Part shown: one piece after another, positions 7,225 through 12,685 of the stretch
Layout of the letters: each line of letters starts with the position of its first letter
Position numbering within the stretch: position 1 is the first letter of the stretch
Assembly (NCBI GenBank): GCA_030431185.1
Contig: JAUIJO010000073.1
Span: forward strand, 1 to 12,685
Source: Gammaproteobacteria bacterium
Lineage (GTDB): Bacteria > Pseudomonadota > Gammaproteobacteria > Xanthomonadales > Xanthomonadaceae
Direction of reading: 5' to 3'
DNA length: 12,685 nt
Position numbers and translations under genes: made by a program
Notes under the pieces: generated by a model
What the model saw: the letters and a program-made list of their open reading frames with translations, nothing else
Told to the model about the DNA's origin: nothing
The model's database searches: none

Positions 7225-8375
7225 CAGTGTTCCGGTGCCTCCAGGCGAGCCAGCAGGCTGACCATCGCGAACAGCAGCAGCAAGGCGCCGGCGTTGTGCA
7301 TCACCGCCACCGCCAGGGGCAGGCCGAGCTTGACGTTGGCGATGCCCAGGCCGACCTGGGCCAGCGCCATCGCCAGCACGAAGCTGCCCCAGCCGCGCAT
7401 GCCGGGCAGGCGCAGCAGGCGCACGGCGAAGGCGACGAGGAAGGCGAACACCACGCCGGCCATCAGCCGGTGCGCGAGCTGGATCGCGATGCGGGCCTCG
7501 CCGTCGAGGATGCCGCCCTCGTAGTCGACGCCGATGCCGCGCCACAGCACGAAGGCTTCGCCGAAGTCGTGCCGTGGCCACCACTGGCCGACGCAGGTCG
7601 GGAAATCGTTGCCGCAGGCGAGGGCCGCGTAGTTGGCGCTGGTCCAGCCGCCCAGGGCGATCTGCACCGCCAGCAGGGCCAGCCCCACGAGCACCCAGCG
7701 ACGCAGTTGCGGGGTGTCGGCCAGGTGGATCGGCACGTCCGTCGCGCGCCAGGCCATCCACAGCAGCAGGGAGAACGTGAGGAGGCCGCCCAGCAGGTGG
7801 CCCATCACCACGATGGGCTTGAGCAGCCACGTCACCGTCCACATGCCCAGCAGGGCCTGGAAGATGATGACCGCCAGGGTGAGCACGGCCGCCCTCGACA
7901 GGTCGGTGTTGCTCCAGCGCAGCGCCGCGGCCAGCAGGATCGCTTCGCCCAGGATCGCCAGCGCGGAGGCGGCCATGTGGTCGCCCTGCATGTAGAGCGG
8001 TATCCCGATGGCCACCAGTCCCGCGGCGACGAGGACCTGGGTCATGCCGAAGCGCCGCTTGCGCGCCGCCAGCAGGGCCAGCGCCAGCACCAGCAGGCCG
8101 AGGGTCGCGGCGAGGTGGCGGTGGACCTGCTCGCGCCAGGCCTTGTGCGACTCGAACGGTCGGATCGCGCTGGCGGCGTGGTCGACGGCGTCCGCCGTGG
8201 CGCCCGGCCAGGTCGCGCGCCCGTAGCAGGTCGGCCAGTCGGGGCAGCTGAGGCCGGCATTGGACAGGCGGACGAAGGCGCCGAACACGATGACGCAACT
8301 CGCCAGCGCGACCGCCAGCCAGGCGATGCGATGGAAGTGCTTGGAGAAGGCGGCGGCCTTGAAGGCGTTGTTCAT
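7224..8375 (-). CDS. ctaA: Heme A synthase (COX15/CtaA family)
   Basis: A 383-residue, roughly eight-helix membrane protein that oxidises the C8 methyl of heme O to a formyl group, giving heme A. The family fingerprint is present: E82-x-x-H85-R86 in EQVHRH, and further candidate heme ligands His193 (GHLLGG), His302 (AHRLMAG) and His360 (MHNAGA). Cys44/Cys50 in the first outer loop and Cys254/Cys261 in the matching loop of the second half fit the pseudo-twofold design. The start is taken as ATG 8375; TTG codons at 8390 and 8387 would add five or four residues, and no clear Shine-Dalgarno decides the matter. It overlaps ctaB by one base and follows the thioredoxin-like gene by 28 bases. Confidence 0.95.
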   Translation of the reverse strand: MNNAFKAAAFSKHFHRIAWLAVALASCVIVFGAFVRLSNAGLSCPDWPTCYGRATWPGATADAVDHAASAIRPFESHKAWREQVHRHLAATLGLLVLALALLAARKRRFGMTQVLVAAGLVAIGIPLYMQGDHMAASALAILGEAILLAAALRWSNTDLSRAAVLTLAVIIFQALLGMWTVTWLLKPIVVMGHLLGGLLTFSLLLWMAWRATDVPIHLADTPQLRRWVLVGLALLAVQIALGGWTSANYAALACGNDFPTCVGQWWPRHDFGEAFVLWRGIGVDYEGGILDGEARIAIQLAHRLMAGVVFAFLVAFAVRLLRLPGMRGWGSFVLAMALAQVGLGIANVKLGLPLAVAVMHNAGALLLLFAMVSLLARLEAPEH

Positions 8376-8403
8376 GGGTCGGATCAACAATCGATGGCGC
8401 GCA

Positions 8404-8964
8404 TCAGCGCAGTTTCAGCAGTTTGGACAGGTCCTTGCGCAGCCCGGCCGGATCGAACCCGGGAGCGTAACGCAGAACGACGAAGCCGTTCGGATCCAGT
8501 ACGAAGACCGGTATGCCGGCCGGGTCGTCCGCGCGGGGCAGGCGCGCCCGCAGGCCGTCGTCGTCGGCGACCTCGACCAGGGTGGCCGGGCGTGCAGCGC
8601 CGTCGGGCAAGGCGCCGAGCCAGAGCACGTGGACGCGGTCCGCGTCCTTCCCGAACAGTTGCCAGACCAGGTCCACCTGGCGTGACACCTCGACGCAGGG
8701 CGCGCCGCAGTCCGCCGGCGCCGCCACCACGATGCGCCACGTCCGCGACTCCGGCGCCCAGGCGTACGGGCTGCCATCCACGGCCCTGGGACTGAGCGCG
8801 CGCGCGTCGACGGGAGGCTGCAGCAACTCGCCGTTGTTCTTCATGCCATGCGGCTGCCAACCGGAGAAGCGCAGTACGCCGGCCACCAGCATGCTGCCGA
8901 AGAACATCGCGACGATGACCAGCAGCAGGGTACGGTTGCGCGTGCGTTGGGCGGTTTCGTTCAT
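8404..8964 (-). CDS. Membrane-anchored thioredoxin-fold protein with CxxxC, probable oxidase assembly factor
   Basis: A 186-residue protein. One N-terminal helix (about residues 12-32, LLLVIVAMFFGSMLVAGVL) probably anchors a periplasmic domain. That domain has PADCGAPC (Cys86, Cys90, a CxxxC pair), the cis-proline-like GIPVFVLDPNGFV (Pro152) and a final helix LRKDLSKLLKL, i.e. the plan of thioredoxin or SCO/SenC proteins. SCO copper chaperones use CxxxC plus a distant His; no His lies in the expected C-terminal region here, so copper binding is not assured and a thiol-redox role is equally possible. It starts at ATG 8964, overlapping the SURF1 stop in ATGA. The frame is open to 9033 but the overlap supports 8964. 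Its place between SURF1 and ctaA argues for a role in oxidase assembly. Homologues at this locus are usually called hypothetical. Confidence 0.82.
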   Translation of the reverse strand: MNETAQRTRNRTLLLVIVAMFFGSMLVAGVLRFSGWQPHGMKNNGELLQPPVDARALSPRAVDGSPYAWAPESRTWRIVVAAPADCGAPCVEVSRQVDLVWQLFGKDADRVHVLWLGALPDGAARPATLVEVADDDGLRARLPRADDPAGIPVFVLDPNGFVVLRYAPGFDPAGLRKDLSKLLKLR

Positions 8965-9683
8965 GGTGTGCGGGGTCGTCTGAAGGTCAGGATCAGGGCC
9001 GTGGCCAGGACGGCCAGCGCCAGGCCGAACCACTGCACGGCATAGCCGCGGTGCTTCTCCGGCGGCAGTGTGTTGGGCAGCAGTTGCAGGTCGCGCGCGT
9101 AGCCCAGCGGCAGGTCCGGGTCGAGGCGCAGGACGCGCGGCGCCAGCGGCGTGTCGAGTCCGGTCGCGGCGACGATCGCGTCCCTGTCGACGCGGGTCAG
9201 GAGCCAGCCGTCGCCCTGCGGCGCCAGGGCAGGGCCCAGGGCCAGCCCGGCCGAGGGCGGCGCCGTCACCAGTCCCCGCAGGACCTGGCGGCCTTCCGGG
9301 CGCGGGACCTCGGGCATCGCCCGACGGTCCGGCAAGGGCAGCCAGCCCAGGTCGACCAGCAGCATGTCGCCCAGCTCCGGCCGGAAGAGGCGGTAGGCGC
9401 GGACGCCGGTCCGGCCGTCGTGCTGCTGGTTGTCGAGCAACAGGGCGCCTCGCGCATCGAACTCGCCGGCACCGCTGGCCCAGTCGTAGTCGTGCAGGCG
9501 CGCGCCCTCACCGGCCACCGCGAGCGGCCGGGCCTCGCGCTCCGCGAGGACGCGGTCCGCCGCGTCGAGCATGGCCTGCTTCTCGACCGCGCGCCGCGAC
9601 TGCCACAGCCCGAGGTTCACGAACAAGGCGATCGTCAGCAACGCCAGCAGCCAGCCCAGCGCGAGTTGCCCGCGCCGACTCAC
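8961..9683 (-). CDS. SURF1 family cytochrome oxidase assembly protein
   Basis: A 240-residue protein with the SURF1 layout: an N-terminal helix (about 8-26) leading into GLWQSRRAVEKQAML, a large periplasmic domain, and a C-terminal helix preceded by EKHRGYAVQWFGLALA (209-224), the family signature. SURF1 binds heme A and helps insert it into subunit I. The start is GTG at 9683, behind a GGGGA (SD-like) about five bases upstream; the frame stays open to 10046 but that extension has no family similarity and crosses the neighbouring gene. The stop overlaps the next gene by four bases (ATGA). It is the first gene of the SURF1-CxxxC-ctaA-ctaB block and diverges from the twin-transmembrane gene across 66 bases. 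Confidence 0.93.
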   Translation of the reverse strand: MSRRGQLALGWLLALLTIALFVNLGLWQSRRAVEKQAMLDAADRVLAEREARPLAVAGEGARLHDYDWASGAGEFDARGALLLDNQQHDGRTGVRAYRLFRPELGDMLLVDLGWLPLPDRRAMPEVPRPEGRQVLRGLVTAPPSAGLALGPALAPQGDGWLLTRVDRDAIVAATGLDTPLAPRVLRLDPDLPLGYARDLQLLPNTLPPEKHRGYAVQWFGLALAVLATALILTFRRPRTP

Positions 9684-9704
9684 GACTTCCCCGCCGCAGG
9701 CTGC

Positions 9705-9710
9705 GATAAT
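9705..9710 (+). promoter_or_regulatory. Possible -10 box for the twin-transmembrane gene
   Basis: GATAAT differs from the TATAAT consensus at one position and sits 39 bases before the ATG at 9750 in an otherwise GC-rich divergent spacer. No convincing -35 element is visible 16-18 bases upstream, so this is tentative. Confidence 0.3.
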
Positions 9711-9739
9711 GCGCGTCCAAGCCCGCCCTGGCGCCGATC

Positions 9740-9744
9740 GGAGG
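9740..9744 (+). promoter_or_regulatory. Ribosome binding site of the twin-transmembrane gene
   Basis: GGAGG five bases before ATG 9750. It singles out this start within a long open frame that otherwise runs in from 9051, antisense to SURF1. Confidence 0.75.
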
Positions 9745-9749
9745 CCACC

Positions 9750-9974
9750 ATGAACGACTCGCTGAAGACACTGGTGATCATTGCCTTCCTGATCATCATC
9801 CTCTGGAACCTCGGTGCTGGCCTGTATTACATGCTCGTCGACAAGGGCGAGAGCAAGCGCACCGTCAACGCGCTGACCAAGCGCATCGCCCTGTCCGTGG
9901 CGTTGATCCTCCTGGTGGTGCTGGCCAACTACATGGGTTGGATCGAGTTCCACGGCGTGGGACGCAATCCATGA
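9750..9974 (+). CDS. Twin transmembrane protein (DUF2909-like)
   Basis: A 74-residue protein with two hydrophobic helices (about 7-29, LVIIAFLIIILWNLGAGLYY, and 46-63, IALSVALILLVVLANYMG) joined by a charged hairpin LVDKGESKRTVNALTKR. Length and layout match the small family found beside cytochrome oxidase assembly genes in gamma- and betaproteobacteria; its function is unknown. The start is fixed by GGAGG at 9740. It is the only plus-strand gene inside the oxidase cluster, divergent from SURF1 and convergent with ctaE. A role in oxidase assembly or stability is inferred from position only. Confidence 0.88.
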   Translation: MNDSLKTLVIIAFLIIILWNLGAGLYYMLVDKGESKRTVNALTKRIALSVALILLVVLANYMGWIEFHGVGRNP

Positions 9975-10101
9975 GCGGTGATTGGTGACCCGCGATCCGT
10001 GATTCTTGAAAAGCAAAGAGCGACGGTTGGCCGTCGCTTCTTGCATGGGGCCTGGCTTCTCGCGTCTAGCGAATCACGAATCACCCATCCCGGATCACGG
10101 C
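9975..10101. repeat. Imperfect inverted repeat arms enclosing the intergenic terminator
   Basis: The left arm (9975-10005), read on the minus strand, and the right arm (10071-10101), read on the plus strand, both begin GAATCACG and match at about 22 of 31 positions. The right arm also holds a tandem GAATCAC (10071-10077, 10078-10084). A strong hairpin lies between them. The arms fill the whole space between the twin-transmembrane stop and the ctaE stop. The GAATCAC words are less GC-rich than their surroundings, which suggests a dispersed, REP-like intergenic repeat rather than chance. Confidence 0.6.
10013..10044. terminator. Hairpin terminator between the twin-transmembrane gene and ctaE, probably two-way
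   Basis: AGCGACGG (10019-10026) pairs with CCGTCGCT (10031-10038) around TTGG. GCAA/TTGC extends the stem at 10013-10016 and 10041-10044 after two mismatches. Read on the minus strand, the stem is followed by CTCTTTGCTTTTC, a T-rich tract suited to ending the ctaD-ctaE transcript. On the plus strand only TTCTT follows, a weaker end for the twin-transmembrane gene. Confidence 0.75.
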
Positions 10102-10102
10102 C

Positions 10103-10981
10103 TCAAAGCACGTAGACGAACAGGAACAGGCCGAGCCAGACCACGTCGACGAAGTGCCAGTACCAGGCGACGGCTTCGAACGCGAAGTGGTCGTCCTTGC
10201 TGAAATGGCCCTTCAGGCAGCGGAACCAGATCACCGCCAGCATGATCGTGCCGAGGGTGACGTGGGCGCCGTGGAAGCCGGTCAGCATGAAGAACGTGGA
10301 ACCGTAGATGCCCGACCCCAGGGTCAGGTTCAGTTCCTTGTAGGCGTGGATGTATTCCTCGGCCTGGAAGAACAGGAAGGTGCAGCCCAGCAGCACGGTC
10401 AGGCCCAGGAACAGCAGCAGCTGGGCACGGTGGCCGGCCTTCAGCGCATGGTGGGCGATAGTCACCGTCACGCCCGAGGTCAGCAGGATCATGGTGTTGA
10501 GCAGCGGCAGGCCCCAGGCCGGGATGGTCTGGAACTCGCCACCCACGGCACCCGGGCCATTGGTCGGCCAGGCGTTGCTGAAGGTGTCCCAGAGCAGGCT
10601 GTGGGTCATCACGCCGTCGCCGACGCCGCCCAGCCACGGCAGGGCCAGCTGGCGCGCGTAGAACAGGGCGCCGAAGAAGGCGCCGAAGAACATCACCTCC
10701 GAGAAGATGAACCACACCATGCCCATGCGGAACGAGGTGTCGACCTGCTTGTTGTAGTTGCCGCCGATCGACTCGCGGATCACGTCACCGAACCAGCCGA
10801 ACAGCACGCCGACCAGCAGCGCGATGCCGACGAAGAACACTTCGTTGCCCCAGCTGACTTCGTTCATCCAGCTGGCAAGGCCGATCATCGTCACGAACAG
10901 GGCGATCGACCCCAGGAAGGGCCAGCGGCTGCTGTGCGGGACGAAGTAGGTGTTGGCGTCTGGCGAGTGGGCGTGGGCCAT
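10103..10981 (-). CDS. ctaE: Cytochrome c oxidase subunit III
   Basis: A 292-residue membrane protein with seven predicted helices, matching aa3-type subunit III. Marks include WFIFSEVMFFGAFFGALFY with the conserved Glu95, FFQAEEYIHAYKE, FMLTGFHGAHVTLGTI, and the C-terminal WYWHFVDVVWLGLFLFVYVL. Subunit III is part of the core complex and helps keep proton uptake and the active site stable; it carries no metal. The ATG at 10981 has only a weak GGAACC upstream and lies 24 bases after the ctaG stop, so coupled expression with ctaG is likely. A terminator follows downstream. Confidence 0.97.
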   Translation of the reverse strand: MAHAHSPDANTYFVPHSSRWPFLGSIALFVTMIGLASWMNEVSWGNEVFFVGIALLVGVLFGWFGDVIRESIGGNYNKQVDTSFRMGMVWFIFSEVMFFGAFFGALFYARQLALPWLGGVGDGVMTHSLLWDTFSNAWPTNGPGAVGGEFQTIPAWGLPLLNTMILLTSGVTVTIAHHALKAGHRAQLLLFLGLTVLLGCTFLFFQAEEYIHAYKELNLTLGSGIYGSTFFMLTGFHGAHVTLGTIMLAVIWFRCLKGHFSKDDHFAFEAVAWYWHFVDVVWLGLFLFVYVL

Positions 10982-11005
10982 GGCGACGGTTCCGTTTAGC
11001 TGTGT

Positions 11006-11659
11006 TCAGGGCGCCGCGCGCGGAGCGGAGGCCTGGGTCCCGTGGGGGGACTGGGCCTGTTGCCTCGCGTGGGGCGCGTCGGTGTTGGAGGAAGCCTGAC
11101 GCTCCGTGAGGACGTCATTCTTGAAGAAGGTATACGACAGGGTGACCGTCTTGACGTCGGTCGGCAGGTCCGGGTCGATGATGAAGCGCACCGGCATGTC
11201 GCGGGTCTCGCCGGCCTGCAGGGTCTGCGCGGTGAAGCAGAAGCACTCGGTCTTGTTGAAATAACCCGAGGCACGCGCCGGCGCCACCGAAGGGACGGCG
11301 CTGCCGACGATGGTGCGCTCGCTGTTGTTGTGGGCGTAGTAGGTGGTGTCGTAGGGCTCGCCGACCTTGACCTTCATCGTCGCCTGGTTGGGCTTGAAGG
11401 CCCAGGGCAGCTTGGAGTTGACGCCGCCGTCGAACTCGACGGTGACCCAGCGCGCCTGCACGCCATCGACCGCCCCGCGGCCCTCGGATGCACTGCGTTC
11501 CATGCGGATGCCGAAGACCTTCTCGCAGGCGATCCGGTACAGGGGCACCAGTGCGAACGACAGCGCGAACGCGCCGACACCGACGCCGATCATGATCGCG
11601 GCCATCCGGCCGGACGCCGCGGCGGCCTTCGCGTTGCGATCCTGCGCGGGCGTGTTCAC
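11006..11659 (-). CDS. ctaG: Cytochrome c oxidase assembly protein CtaG/Cox11 (Cu_B insertion)
   Basis: A 217-residue copper chaperone that delivers copper to the Cu_B site of subunit I. One N-terminal helix (about 20-40) is followed by the conserved LVPLYRIACEKVFG (Cys45) and a periplasmic beta-domain with YFNKTECFCFTAQTL, i.e. the copper-binding CFCF (Cys139, Cys141), and MPVRFIIDPDLP then LSYTFF. The start is GTG 11659: it overlaps the stop of the 44-residue gene in GTGA, and the frame further upstream to 11722 has no family similarity. Residues 186-217 form an unusual Gln/Ala/Pro/His-containing low-complexity tail beyond the normal family end. The gene sits between the small protein gene and ctaE. 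Confidence 0.95.
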   Translation of the reverse strand: MNTPAQDRNAKAAAASGRMAAIMIGVGVGAFALSFALVPLYRIACEKVFGIRMERSASEGRGAVDGVQARWVTVEFDGGVNSKLPWAFKPNQATMKVKVGEPYDTTYYAHNNSERTIVGSAVPSVAPARASGYFNKTECFCFTAQTLQAGETRDMPVRFIIDPDLPTDVKTVTLSYTFFKNDVLTERQASSNTDAPHARQQAQSPHGTQASAPRAAP

Positions 11660-11790
11660 TGGCCCATGACCCCGCTCAGCAGGAACGCCACGTACACGCC
11701 CACGGCCACCAGCGCCACCCACGCGGCCGTCCGCCGCGCCGCCTTGCGGCGGGCGTCGAGGTCATTGCGCGGGTCGGTGGGTGCGGTCAT
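11656..11790 (-). CDS. 44-residue single-helix protein of the oxidase operon (small assembly-type protein)
   Basis: ATG at 11790 opens a 44-residue frame beginning MTAPTDPRNDLDARRKAARR, then a hydrophobic segment of about residues 23-40 (AWVALVAVGVYVAFLLSG) and VMGQ, with a TGA that overlaps the ctaG GTG start in GTGA. A charged N-terminus followed by one helix matches the very short proteins often found between ctaD and ctaG and annotated as cytochrome oxidase small assembly proteins. No Shine-Dalgarno is evident before the ATG. Its reality rests on the overlap with ctaG, its hydrophobic profile and its conserved position; the function is inferred. Confidence 0.72.
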   Translation of the reverse strand: MTAPTDPRNDLDARRKAARRTAAWVALVAVGVYVAFLLSGVMGQ

Positions 11791-11823
11791 GTCGGAGGTC
11801 AGGTCGCTCTCGTCGGCGGGGAG

Positions 11824-11843
11824 CCCGCACGCGGGCGTGCGGG
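11824..11843 (-). other. Hairpin in the ctaD-small protein gap
   Basis: CCCGCACG (11824-11831) and CGTGCGGG (11836-11843) form a perfect 8-bp stem with a 4-base loop, in the 75 bases between the ctaD stop and the small gene. There is no T-run in the direction of transcription, so it may be an mRNA-processing or stabilising stem that sets ctaD apart from the downstream assembly genes. Confidence 0.45.
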
Positions 11844-11865
11844 GCCTTGCGGATGGACTGGCGAA

Positions 11866-12685
11866 TCAGTGCGTCACGTCGCCGTGGGCCAGGTCGCCGT
11901 CGCGGATCACCGGCGGGGTCGCGAAGGTGTGGTGCGGGGCCGGGCTCGGCACCGTCCACTCCAGCCCTCGCGCGCTTTCCCACGCACGGGCCTCGGCCTT
12001 CACGCCCGCGGCCTTCGAACGCCACAGGATGAACGCCATCATGAACGGGGTGGCAAACATGCCGAACGCGCCGATCGAGCTGACCAGGTTCCAGTCCGCG
12101 AACACCACGTTGTAGTCCGGGATGCGGCGCGGCATGCCGGCCAGGCCCAGGAAGTGCTGCGGGAAGAACAGCAGGTTGACGAAGACCATCGTCCACCAGA
12201 AATGGAACTTGGCCATGCCCTCGTTGTACATGCGGCCCGTCCACTTCGGCCACCAGTAGTACACCGCGGCGATGATCGAGAACAGAGCGCCCGTCACCAA
12301 GACATAGTGGAAGTGCGCCACCACGAAGTAGGTGTCGTGGTACTGGAAGTCCGCCGGCACGATCGCCAGCATCAAGCCCGAGAAGCCGCCGATGGTGAAC
12401 AGGATCACGAAGGCGATCGCCCACAGCATGGGCGCCTCGAAGGAGATCGAGCCACGCCACATGGTGGTGACCCAGTTGAACACCTTCACGCCGGTCGGGA
12501 TCGCGATCAGCATCGTCGCGAACATGAAGTAGATCTCGCCACCGAGCGGCATGCCGACGGTGAACATGTGGTGGGCCCACACGATGAACGAGAGGAAGGC
12601 GATCGACGCGGTCGCGTACACCATGGCCTGGTAGCCGAACAGCGGCTTGCGGCTGAAGGTCGGGATGATCTCCGAGACCACGCCG
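11866..12685 (-). CDS. ctaD: Cytochrome c oxidase subunit I, C-terminal part (gene starts beyond the window)
   Basis: About 273 residues of the heme-copper oxidase catalytic subunit, read from the window edge (GVVSEIIPTFSRKPLFGY) to TGA at 11866-11868. WAHHMFTVGM holds the two adjacent histidines that bind Cu_B, and DTYFVVAHFHYVL holds the heme a3 and heme a ligands, all intact. IAIPTGVKVFNW and PRRIPDY are further subunit I hallmarks, and the set belongs to aa3-type cytochrome c oxidases. The HPEVY helix with the third Cu_B ligand lies outside the window. The tail after the last helix (about 50 residues, ending DLAHGDVTH) is hydrophilic. It is the first gene visible in this operon; subunit II is expected further upstream. 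Confidence 0.97.
   Translation of the reverse strand, partial: GVVSEIIPTFSRKPLFGYQAMVYATASIAFLSFIVWAHHMFTVGMPLGGEIYFMFATMLIAIPTGVKVFNWVTTMWRGSISFEAPMLWAIAFVILFTIGGFSGLMLAIVPADFQYHDTYFVVAHFHYVLVTGALFSIIAAVYYWWPKWTGRMYNEGMAKFHFWWTMVFVNLLFFPQHFLGLAGMPRRIPDYNVVFADWNLVSSIGAFGMFATPFMMAFILWRSKAAGVKAEARAWESARGLEWTVPSPAPHHTFATPPVIRDGDLAHGDVTH

Noticed and set aside
6337..8795. Long plus-strand open frames opposite ctaB, ctaA and the CxxxC gene
   Set aside because: Their translations are His/Gln/Arg-rich repeats typical of reversed membrane-protein codons; the minus-strand genes are unmistakable.
11791..11865. A further small gene or extended start for the 44-residue protein
   Set aside because: The segment is mainly a hairpin and spacer; no plausible start with hydrophobic or conserved coding could be found.

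Overview
The window is GC-rich chromosomal DNA (close to 70% G+C by eye). Its gene content and protein sequences point to a gammaproteobacterium of the Xanthomonadaceae/Lysobacteraceae type, such as Lysobacter or Luteimonas. This placement is inferred from gene order and protein character; no database search was done. Every gene recognised is a chromosomal housekeeping or accessory gene. No mobile element, tRNA, rRNA, CRISPR array or phage gene was found.

Left part, plus strand (1-6276): the C-terminal half of rpsU (ribosomal protein S21) ends in an intrinsic terminator. A GatB/YqeY-domain gene, a six-helix YihY/BrkB membrane protein gene and dnaG (primase) follow. This is a modified 'macromolecular synthesis' cluster: rpsU and dnaG are separated by two genes, and rpoD is not next to dnaG. 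As given, dnaG is broken. Its zinc-binding domain and its RNA polymerase domain lie in different frames, and about 48 residues that normally join them are missing. Next come a secreted S9-family prolyl-oligopeptidase-like peptidase and a small proline-rich lipoprotein with an Asp-rich (calcium-loop-like) motif.

Right part, mostly minus strand (6295-12685): genes for an aa3-type cytochrome c oxidase and its assembly. In transcription order (right to left) the first block is ctaD (subunit I, partial), a 44-residue single-helix protein, ctaG/cox11 and ctaE (subunit III), ending at a hairpin terminator near 10019-10038. The second block is a SURF1 gene, a membrane-anchored thioredoxin-fold protein with CxxxC, ctaA (heme A synthase) and ctaB (heme O synthase). 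It converges on the lipoprotein gene at a 13-bp inverted repeat. Between the blocks, on the plus strand, sits a 74-residue two-helix ('twin transmembrane') protein gene, divergent from SURF1. Together the genes make heme A, deliver Cu_B, insert heme and supply the oxidase subunits; the genes overlap by 1-4 bases at several joints, as expected of operons.

Most of the window is ordinary. The points that deserve attention are the disrupted primase gene with a perfect hairpin at the junction, the structured spacer at 9975-10101, and the small or poorly described proteins of the oxidase cluster. I found no convincing evidence of a wholly new system.
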